Positions 1-5,676 of a DNA stretch of 11,887 nucleotides are shown one piece after another. How positions within the stretch are numbered: the stretch's first letter is position 1; every line of letters begins with the position of its first letter. The position numbers and the translations under genes were made by a program. Origin of the DNA: Bog-752 sp963799395 (GTDB taxonomy: Bacteria; Actinomycetota; Thermoleophilia; UBA2241); contig CAWCWZ010000011.1 of assembly GCA_963799395.1 (NCBI GenBank), forward strand, positions 1 through 11,887, read 5' to 3'. The notes beneath the pieces are model-generated. The model did no database searches. It was not told the DNA's origin and was given only the letters and a program-made list of their open reading frames with translations.

Positions 1-14
1 GGGCCACGTATTGC

Positions 15-395
15 TCAGAGCCACCTGGCTTCCCGCTGGGTCAGCCGGGGACCCTCCTGGAGCCACGAGCGCGTGTTGCGGAAAAGGCTGCGAAACAAAA
101 GGACCTCAAGACCCATGCGGGCGATCACGCCGGGGGTCGAGTACGGGCTTTCGAGCCAGCCAGCCTTTATCCATGGCAGGGACTTCTGCTGGCCGCAAAC
201 CGTGGGAATGCGGAACGGCACCGGCGAACGCGACCAGCGGATCACCCGCCAGCTCAGTCCGATCAGAAGAATTGCCAGCGCGCTATAGGGAACCGCGATG
301 GCGATAAACGGTTTGATCCCGTCCACCCGGCTCGCCACGCCCGCCAGCAGCGCGATTCCGGTCACGGCGATCAACGCGGCAAGGGTCCTCCTCAA
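15..395 (-). CDS. dsrM: DsrM, N-terminal part (membrane cytochrome b-type subunit of DsrMKJOP), interrupted
   Basis: DsrM is the NarI-like integral membrane subunit of DsrMKJOP. From family knowledge, it exchanges electrons with menaquinol and passes them via DsrK toward DsrC trisulfide. The sequence shows two hydrophobic helices (about residues 5-22 and 30-50), then the characteristic PFRIPTVCGQQKSLPWIK stretch (60-77) and a MGLEVLLFRSLFRNTR segment (94-109) typical of this family. The start is TTG at 395: a GAGG at 402-405 lies 6 nt upstream, and TTG overlaps the stop of the preceding gene (TTGA), suggesting translational coupling. The frame meets a TGA at 15-17 after 126 codons, although the family is usually over 300 residues long. 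The stop falls where a Trp is common in relatives. The 14 bases beyond it do not clearly resume the protein in any frame. I infer a sequence error, a break or a nonsense mutation near the window edge. Confidence 0.82.
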   Translation of the reverse strand: MRRTLAALIAVTGIALLAGVASRVDGIKPFIAIAVPYSALAILLIGLSWRVIRWSRSPVPFRIPTVCGQQKSLPWIKAGWLESPYSTPGVIARMGLEVLLFRSLFRNTRSWLQEGPRLTQREARWL

Positions 396-931
396 ATGTC
401 ACCTCGCTCTTGCCAGTCCGGTGCTTCAGACGGCATCATCCTGCGTTCCAGAACAAAGATGCGGCGGCGGGCCTCATTCGCCTTCGCCTGGTAAGTCCTC
501 TCCCGGTATTTCACGTAAAGATCGAACGCCAGTAGGGCCAACTCGTCGATGCGACCGTCCAGGAGTTCCCTGTCCGCTCCGGCGACCTGATGGCGCAGGA
601 TATCCTTGAGTTGGAACAGAAACTTCAACGCCTGGCTGGGCGGGAGGCCCTGGACGGCCCGGATTTGCATGATGGAGTCAAGCGACTCGTTGATTCGGTT
701 TCGGTCCATGCCAAGCAGCAGTTCGTCGAGCAGAGTGCCGAGTGCCCGGCGAATTGTGCTACCCACCGGGTTGCGAAACCGGTCGCGCTCAGTGCCCAGG
801 AACTTCGCGCTCTCAAACGGATACGAGCGCAGCACACGCCCCAGCCAGACTTCGGCGATGGCTTCTTTGTTTTGCCCGCCACGTTTCGCCTCCCGTCTAC
901 ACGCAGCCGGTGGGTTTGGGAAGTCCGGCAA
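392..931 (-). CDS. RsbRD N-terminal-domain-like protein in the dsr cluster (start/frame uncertain)
   Basis: This small soluble helical protein resembles the RsbRD_N domain family (PF14361 by memory). Its key pattern is KEAIAEVWLGRVLRSYP (22-38), RFRNPVG (51-57), IRAVQGLPPSQALKFLFQLK (90-109) and a long charged helix to the C terminus. Proteins of this kind are, to my knowledge, found next to dsrM in some sulfate reducers; their function there is not established. No STAS domain follows, so a stressosome role is not implied. The ATG at 931 would overlap dsrC by 35 bp and gives an unconvincing leader (residues 1-21). A better start is GTG at 880-882, 14 nt after the dsrC stop with GGGAGG 6 nt upstream, but it is in another frame. 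One missing base near the A-run at 870-873 (minus-strand sense) would join them. The stop overlaps the dsrM start. Confidence 0.75.
   Translation of the reverse strand: MPDFPNPPAACRREAKRGGQNKEAIAEVWLGRVLRSYPFESAKFLGTERDRFRNPVGSTIRRALGTLLDELLLGMDRNRINESLDSIMQIRAVQGLPPSQALKFLFQLKDILRHQVAGADRELLDGRIDELALLAFDLYVKYRERTYQAKANEARRRIFVLERRMMPSEAPDWQERGDI
889..894 (-). promoter_or_regulatory. Shine-Dalgarno GGGAGG that argues for a GTG start at 882
   Basis: On the minus strand GGGAGG lies 6 nt before GTG (880-882), directly after the dsrC stop. It is the best ribosome binding site for the RsbRD-like gene. However, this GTG is out of frame with the conserved body of that protein, which implies a one-base deletion in the sequence between the GTG and about position 864. 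Confidence 0.55.
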
Positions 932-1214
932 GCTTGCAGGCCCCTTTGGCTGGACCGGACGGGAACATCTGGTAGATCTCGTTGAGCTTGAATCCCGTCT
1001 CTTTGCACAGCTTCCGGATCATGGGAGCGATGCCGAACTGGAGGTAATAGTTCCTCAGATAGTTAATGACCTTCCAGTGGTTCTCGGTGAGCTCCGCCAC
1101 TCCTTCGGTAGTCGCGAAATCGCAGGCGACTTCCTGGTTCCAGGCCTCCGGTTCCTGCAGGAAACCGTCTTCGTCGACATCGTATTTCTTGCCGTTTACC
1201 TCAAATATTGGCAC
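897..1214 (-). CDS. dsrC: DsrC, sulfur carrier / sulfite reductase partner
   Basis: DsrC is the small cytosolic protein that accepts sulfur from DsrAB-bound sulfite as a trisulfide, which DsrMKJOP then reduces. The 105-residue length is normal. It begins PIFEVNGKKYDVDEDGFL and carries the helical core with ENHWKVINYLRNYY (44-57). The C-terminal arm ends GACKLAGLPKPTGCV, with Cys93 and Cys104 ten residues apart and the second one penultimate. Both redox cysteines of true DsrC are therefore present, unlike TusE/RspA-type relatives. The GTG start at 1212-1214 is chosen because a GGGAGG sits about 8 nt upstream and the protein begins at the expected family position. It lies 20 nt downstream of dsrL and upstream of the RsbRD-like gene and dsrM, so it is probably co-transcribed with them. 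Confidence 0.95.
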   Translation of the reverse strand: MPIFEVNGKKYDVDEDGFLQEPEAWNQEVACDFATTEGVAELTENHWKVINYLRNYYLQFGIAPMIRKLCKETGFKLNEIYQMFPSGPAKGACKLAGLPKPTGCV

Positions 1215-1234
1215 TGTCAGTACCTCCCGATTTG

Positions 1235-2863
1235 CTAATTCATTTCGATGTAACCGCAGGGGCAGGCATCGGCGCACTTCTTGCAGCCGTTGCACAGCTC
1301 CATCTTGACTTTGTAATGTTCTCCCTTGGGCAGCTTGGCGAAGCAGTTGTTGGTGCAGTACATCCAGCAGGTTTCGCAATCCATGCACAACCCGCAGGAC
1401 ATGCACCGCTTGGCCTCATCGAGCACCTCCGCTTCGGCCAGCCCCAGTTGGACCTCGGTGCCGGCGGAACGCTGCTGTACCGGCATGTGCTTGCGCTCGT
1501 GACGCTCAGCCGGCTTGTACCAATCGAGTTTCACGCGTTCCGGCCCGATGCAGGGCGCCGGAACCGGCCGGTCGATGGCCTTGCCGCGGATCCACGCATC
1601 GATGGCTTCGCCGGCGAAGCGGCCCTGGGCGATGGCGATGGTCACCAGCCCCAACTCCACTCCGTCGCCGCCGGCGAAAACCCCTTCCATCCCTGGAACG
1701 GCAGCGTCCTGCGCCTGGATCCACTGCGCCCCGTTGCGGACGACGTCGAGTCCATTCAGCCTCGGTTGCTGGCTGATGGCGGCGATGATCGTCGTGGCCT
1801 CCAGGTCGAACTCGGACCCGGCGCGCGCCACTGGCCTCGGCCGGCCGGAGGCGTCCGGCGCCCCGAGATCCATGCGGATGCAGCGCAGGCCTACGGCTTG
1901 CCCGTTCTGCCGGAGAACCTCTACCGGAGCGGTCAGAAACCGGATGTCAACGCCCTCTTCCAGCGCGCCGTCGATTTCCGCTTTGATGGCGGGCATCTCG
2001 GAGCGGGAGCGGCGGTACAGGATGGTGACATCGGCGCCGAGCCGCTTGCTGACGCGAGCGGAGTCGATGGCGGTGTCGCCGCCGCCGATCACCAGCACCT
2101 TTCCACCGACGCGAACTTCCTCGCCGCTGTTGACGTGGTTGAGGAATTCCGTTCCGGTGTAGACATTCGGCGCGTCCTCGCCGGGGATCCGCAAACGGAC
2201 TCCGCGATGCGCGCCGATGCCCACAAATACGGCCTTGTACTCCTCGCGCAATTGCTTCAGCGACACATTGGACCCGATCGCCGCGTTACATTGCAGGACC
2301 ACGCCGAGATCAAGGATGCGTTGAATCTCGGCATTCAGGACTTCACGCGGCAGGCGATACGTGGGAATACCATAGCGCAACATCCCGCCCGGCCGGTTGA
2401 ATGCCTCGAAAATGCTGACCGGATACCCACGGCGTGCGAGTTGGTAGGCACAGGAAAGCCCCGCCGGCCCCGCTCCGACGATGGCGATGCCCTCGGTGCG
2501 TTTCTCGCTGGTGAGCCGGGAAAGCTTCAGCCCTCGGGCGATTCCAAAATCGCCGATGAATTGTTCGAGCGCGTTGATGGCGACGGCGCCGTCCTTCTTA
2601 CGCCGGTTACACGCATCCTCGCAAAGGTGCGGGCAAACGCGGCCACAGACGGCGGGGAACGGATTGCGTTCCGTGATGATTTCCCATGCGATGCGATAGG
2701 CGTCGTCGTTAGTGCGGCCGTACGCTTCCGCTTGGGCGATGGTGGTGAGCCAACCCCGGATATCTGCGCCGCTAGGACAACCACCACTGCAAGGCGGCGC
2801 CTTGGCCACATAGGCAGGCCGCAGCGGGCTGATTTCCGCGCCGGTCGGGGCGGCTGCCTTGAG
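1235..2863 (-). CDS. dsrL: DsrL, FAD/Fe-S NAD(P)H oxidoreductase of the sulfite reductase system, 5'-truncated at the junction
   Basis: DsrL is an iron-sulfur flavoprotein that couples NAD(P)H to DsrAB chemistry; it belongs to the GltD/NfnB-like family. Counting from an in-frame GTG at 2809, the sequence shows N-terminal Fe-S cysteines (C7, C11, then C55, C59, C63, C67 in NPFPAVCGRVCPHLCEDACNR). It also has an FAD GAGPAG motif (112-117), an NAD(P) GGGDTAID motif (242-249) with YRRSRSEMPA (265-274), and a C-terminal ferredoxin-like tail rich in Cys (469-518) ending CPCGYIEMN. The arginines after the second Rossmann motif would suit NADPH, but this is inference. The coding frame continues upstream of 2809 as EISPLRPAYV, which matches the family, and on to about 2863 with no start codon. 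A TGA follows at 2876-2878. The true N terminus is therefore missing and GTG 2809 is not a natural start. Confidence 0.9.
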   Translation of the reverse strand, partial: LKAAAPTGAEISPLRPAYVAKAPPCSGGCPSGADIRGWLTTIAQAEAYGRTNDDAYRIAWEIITERNPFPAVCGRVCPHLCEDACNRRKKDGAVAINALEQFIGDFGIARGLKLSRLTSEKRTEGIAIVGAGPAGLSCAYQLARRGYPVSIFEAFNRPGGMLRYGIPTYRLPREVLNAEIQRILDLGVVLQCNAAIGSNVSLKQLREEYKAVFVGIGAHRGVRLRIPGEDAPNVYTGTEFLNHVNSGEEVRVGGKVLVIGGGDTAIDSARVSKRLGADVTILYRRSRSEMPAIKAEIDGALEEGVDIRFLTAPVEVLRQNGQAVGLRCIRMDLGAPDASGRPRPVARAGSEFDLEATTIIAAISQQPRLNGLDVVRNGAQWIQAQDAAVPGMEGVFAGGDGVELGLVTIAIAQGRFAGEAIDAWIRGKAIDRPVPAPCIGPERVKLDWYKPAERHERKHMPVQQRSAGTEVQLGLAEAEVLDEAKRCMSCGLCMDCETCWMYCTNNCFAKLPKGEHYKVKMELCNGCKKCADACPCGYIEMN

Positions 2864-3881
2864 TCCCCCGGTCGATCAGGAGCTGGGCGAGCTCCCAGAC
2901 CTTGTGCTGGGCCTGCGCCACGGCCATGCCGTACCCGGGCGCGATGATGACCTTGTCGGCGTAGGCGATCATGATGGCGGCGTCGCCCGGGTCGATCGGC
3001 CGGGAGCTGCCCTCCGTGGCCACGGCCGCCGCCGGCGTGGCGCCGAAGCCGCTGAACAGCACGTTGGCGAGCGAGCGGTTCATCGCCCTGGCCATGAGCT
3101 GGGTCAGCATCGTGCCGGCGGCGCCGACCACCATGCCGGCGATGATCATCGCCGGGTTGCCGAGCACGTAGCCCTCGAAGGCGACGGCGAGGCCCGTGAG
3201 GGCGTTGTACAGCGAGATGACGACCGGCATGTCGGCGCCGCCGATGGGCAGCGTCATGAGGATGCCGAAGACGAAGGCGACGCCGAGAAAGCCCAGCACG
3301 AGCGGCGTCCCGAAGTGGGTCACCGTGCCCGTCTCGCCGAGCACCACGAGCACACCGGCGGCGACGGCGACGGCCAGCACGAACAGGTTCGCCGCGTTCT
3401 GCCCGGGAAAGCCGAGCACGCGCTTGACGAGGCCCTGCAGCTTGGCGAAGGCGATGAGGCTGCCGCCGAACGAGACCGCCCCGATCAGCGCGCCGACGAC
3501 GGCGAGGACGGCGACGTCGGCCGGGTGGCGGGCGGCGGCGGCCGCACCGCCCTTGATGAGCTCGACGGCGGCGATGGCCGCCGCCGCCCCGCCGCCCATG
3601 CCGTTGAACAGGGCGATCATCTGCGGCATGCCGGTCATCGGCACGCGTCGCCCCGACCACTGGGCGAGCGCCACGCCGGCGACGATCGCGCCGATCATGA
3701 GGGCACGGTGGTGCATCCCGGGGGTGAAGAAGGTGGCGGCCGCGGCGACGGTCATGCCCACCCCCGCCCAGACGATGCCGCGCCGCGCCGTGGCCGGCGA
3801 GCTCATGCTCCGCAGACCGGCGATGAACAGGACGGCGGTGGCGAAGTAGCTCGCCTTGATGACGTCGTCGACCGCGGTCAT
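2772..3881 (-). CDS. pntB: PntB, NAD(P) transhydrogenase beta subunit, 3'-truncated at the junction
   Basis: PntB is the membrane beta subunit of proton-translocating transhydrogenase, which makes NADPH from NADH using the proton gradient. The translation has many transmembrane helices, the conserved MTGMPQMIALFNGMGGGAAA stretch (82-101), FGGSLIAFAKLQG (138-150), GGADMPVVISLYNALTG (214-230) and the start of the NADP-binding domain III with GYGMAVAQAQ (316-325). Normal PntB is about 460 residues. Here native sequence stops at about residue 339 (position 2865), and the last 30 codons to the stop at 2772 are out-of-frame dsrL sequence. As written the NADP pocket is lost and the enzyme could not work. 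The start ATG (3879-3881) overlaps the pntA stop as ATGA, so the two are translationally coupled. Confidence 0.92.
   Translation of the reverse strand: MTAVDDVIKASYFATAVLFIAGLRSMSSPATARRGIVWAGVGMTVAAAATFFTPGMHHRALMIGAIVAGVALAQWSGRRVPMTGMPQMIALFNGMGGGAAAAIAAVELIKGGAAAAARHPADVAVLAVVGALIGAVSFGGSLIAFAKLQGLVKRVLGFPGQNAANLFVLAVAVAAGVLVVLGETGTVTHFGTPLVLGFLGVAFVFGILMTLPIGGADMPVVISLYNALTGLAVAFEGYVLGNPAMIIAGMVVGAAGTMLTQLMARAMNRSLANVLFSGFGATPAAAVATEGSSRPIDPGDAAIMIAYADKVIIAPGYGMAVAQAQHKVWELAQLLIDRGTQGSRPDRRGNQPAAACLCGQGAALQWWLS
2861..2870. other. Abrupt junction between two unrelated sequences (inside dsrL and pntB)
   Basis: Reading on the minus strand, PntB is family-like up to ...AQLLIDRG (codon at 2865-2867), then turns to non-native residues that are dsrL read in the wrong frame. 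DsrL is family-like from about 2863 downward and lacks its beginning. The breakpoint lies at or beside a run of five C (2865-2869). Base composition changes at the same point. Confidence 0.85.
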
Positions 3882-5395
3882 GGGCGGGGGGTCGTGGTGT
3901 CGGCGCCGGATGCGTCGCTCTTGCCGGGAGCGCCGCGGTCACGACTGCTCTTGAACATCGCCAGCATGCGGACGGTGACGACGTAGCCGCCGTGGACGTT
4001 CATGGTGGCGAGCACGACGGCGAACACGCCGATGGCCGTCTCGAGCGGCGTGCGGGCGAAGCCGAGGGTCACCATGGCGCCCACGAGGACGATGCCGTGC
4101 ACGAAGTTGGCGCCCGACATGAGCGGCGTGTGGAGGATCACCGGTACCGCGCCGATGATCACGTAGCCGGTGAAGGCCGCCAGCATGAAGATGTAGAGGG
4201 CGGTCCAGCCGCTCATGGGGCGGCTCGCCGCGCCGTCGGTTCGGCTGGTCGCGCGCCCGTCGGCGAGCTCCTCGACGAGCGCCCGGGTCGGTTCGTGGAC
4301 GACTCGCCCGTCGCGCGTCAGGACGCTCGCCGCGACGATCTCGTCGTCCCAGGCGGGGGAGAGCTCGCCGTCGCGGATCAGCAGACCGAGAAAGTCGGAG
4401 ATGTTGCGGGCGTAGGCTTCGCTCGCGTTCACCGGCAGCTGGCTGGGCACGTTCAACGGCCCGACCACGGTCACGCCGCCGCGCTCGACGGTCTCGCCGG
4501 GCCGCGTGAGCTCGCAGTTGCCGCCGCTCTCCGCCGCCAGGTCGACCACGACCGAGCCCGGCTTCATGGCCGCGACCATCTCGGCGGTGACGAGGAGCGG
4601 GGCCCGGCGGCCGGGGATGGCGGCCGTCGTGATGACGGCGTCGCAGGCCGCGACGTGGTCGCCGATGAGCGCTCGCTCGAGCTCGCGCTCCTCGGCGGTG
4701 AGCTCGCGCGCGTAGCCCCCCGACGCCGACGCGTCGACGGGGAGCGACAGGAACTTCGCCCCCAGCGACTCGACCTGCTCCCGGGCCACGGGACGTACGT
4801 CGTAGGCTTCGACCATGGCGCCGAGACGCCGTGACGTGGCGATGGCCTGCAGTCCCGCGACGCCGGCGCCGAGGACCAGGACCCTGGCCGGGCGGATGGT
4901 CCCCGCGGGCGTCGTGAGCATGGGGAAGAAGCGCCCGAGACCGGAGGCGGCCATGAGGACGGCCCGGTAGCCGGCGACCGAGGCCTGCGAGGTGAGGGCG
5001 TCCATCGACTGGGCGCGGGTGATGCGCGGCAGGAGCTCCATGGCGAAGGCGGTCAGCTCGCCGTCGCGCAGACGGGCGACGCGCTCCGGGTCGCGGGCCG
5101 GCTCCATGAAGCCCACGATGACCTGCCCCGGGTGCATGAGGGCGATCTCGGCGGCGGTCGGCGGCTGGACCTTGACCACCACGTCGGCTTGCCGCAGCAG
5201 CTCCGCCGGAGACTCGACGAGACTGGCGCCGGCCTGCGCGTACTCGTCGTCGGCGAAGTAGCTGCCGCCGCCGGCGCCGGCCTCCAGCGCCACGGCGATG
5301 CCGCGCCCGACGAGCTTGGCCACGGCCGCCGGCACGAGCGCCACGCGGCGTTCGCCCGGTGCCACCTCTGTCGGTACCGCCACCTTCGCGCTCAT
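3878..5395 (-). CDS. pntA: PntA, NAD(P) transhydrogenase alpha subunit (fused alpha-1/alpha-2)
   Basis: This is the NAD(H)-binding subunit of proton-translocating transhydrogenase, 505 residues and complete. Domain I (1-380) starts KVAVPTEVAPGERRVALVP and contains the RQD-loop equivalent RITRAQSMDALTSQASVAGY (124-143). It also has the Rossmann GAGVAGLQA motif (177-185) and DLAAESGGNCELTRPGE (285-301). A 14-residue linker leads to three or so membrane helices (about 397-480), including the conserved MSGANFVHGIVLVGA segment. Many actinobacteria and alphaproteobacteria encode the soluble and membrane parts as separate genes; here they are one polypeptide with an internal Met at 394 where a separate alpha-2 would begin. 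The ATG at 5395 is chosen because GGGAGGGG ends 2 nt upstream and the protein starts at the family position; an upstream in-frame extension is low-complexity. pntB overlaps by 4 bp. Confidence 0.95.
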   Translation of the reverse strand: MSAKVAVPTEVAPGERRVALVPAAVAKLVGRGIAVALEAGAGGGSYFADDEYAQAGASLVESPAELLRQADVVVKVQPPTAAEIALMHPGQVIVGFMEPARDPERVARLRDGELTAFAMELLPRITRAQSMDALTSQASVAGYRAVLMAASGLGRFFPMLTTPAGTIRPARVLVLGAGVAGLQAIATSRRLGAMVEAYDVRPVAREQVESLGAKFLSLPVDASASGGYARELTAEERELERALIGDHVAACDAVITTAAIPGRRAPLLVTAEMVAAMKPGSVVVDLAAESGGNCELTRPGETVERGGVTVVGPLNVPSQLPVNASEAYARNISDFLGLLIRDGELSPAWDDEIVAASVLTRDGRVVHEPTRALVEELADGRATSRTDGAASRPMSGWTALYIFMLAAFTGYVIIGAVPVILHTPLMSGANFVHGIVLVGAMVTLGFARTPLETAIGVFAVVLATMNVHGGYVVTVRMLAMFKSSRDRGAPGKSDASGADTTTPRP

Positions 5396-5676
5396 CGCCC
5401 CTCCCGCGCGTCGGGCGTTCGCCTCGTCGACGGTTTGCCCGGCCGGCGCCTTGCGACGTCTGGCGAAGCGTCTCCCCAACACGGGCTCGTCCAAACCAGG
5501 CGAGCTCGAGCGCCGGGCGCGCAGGCGGTCTCCGGCCGCCGCACTGAGGGTGTTTTCGGCGCGCCTCCCGGCGGGCTACACTTGGCCGGGAGTAGATCCC
5601 CCGAGGCAAGCTCTAGGCCGCGCCCGGCCACCCTACCTCGCACCTGTCGAAAGCGACGATCGAGGAGGGGCGTGAC
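5396..5676. promoter_or_regulatory. Divergent intergenic region between pntA and the chorismate enzyme gene
   Basis: These 281 bp must hold the promoter(s) for pntA (minus strand) and for the plus-strand gene at 5677. I can see the GAGGAGGGG ribosome binding site at 5662-5670 and an 8-bp inverted repeat (TGGCCGGG 5583-5590 / CCCGGCCA 5623-5630, 32-nt spacer). No convincing -35/-10 pair or known riboswitch is visible. Confidence 0.4.

Noticed and set aside
1208..2947. Long plus-strand open frame (579 codons) opposite dsrL
   Set aside because: It is antisense to a well-conserved gene, shows no family motif, and is explained by the stop-poor complementary strand of GC-rich coding DNA. It also crosses the junction.
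2527..3986. Long Arg/Ala/His/Asp-rich open frames on both strands over pntB and pntA
   Set aside because: Low-complexity composition typical of shadow frames in very GC-rich DNA; the PntA/PntB frames carry all the recognisable motifs.
1235..5395. A pntA-pntB-dsrL-dsrC operon in which transhydrogenase would supply NADPH to DsrL for sulfite reduction
   Set aside because: Biochemically attractive and all on one strand, but pntB and dsrL are both truncated and mutually out of frame at about 2865, with a composition change; the linkage is most likely artificial.
5583..5630. Inverted repeat TGGCCGGG/CCCGGCCA as a riboswitch, T-box or attenuator upstream of the chorismate enzyme
   Set aside because: Only 8 bp with a 32-nt spacer, no T-box, Trp-rich leader peptide or anti-terminator pattern; such repeats are common by chance at this GC content.
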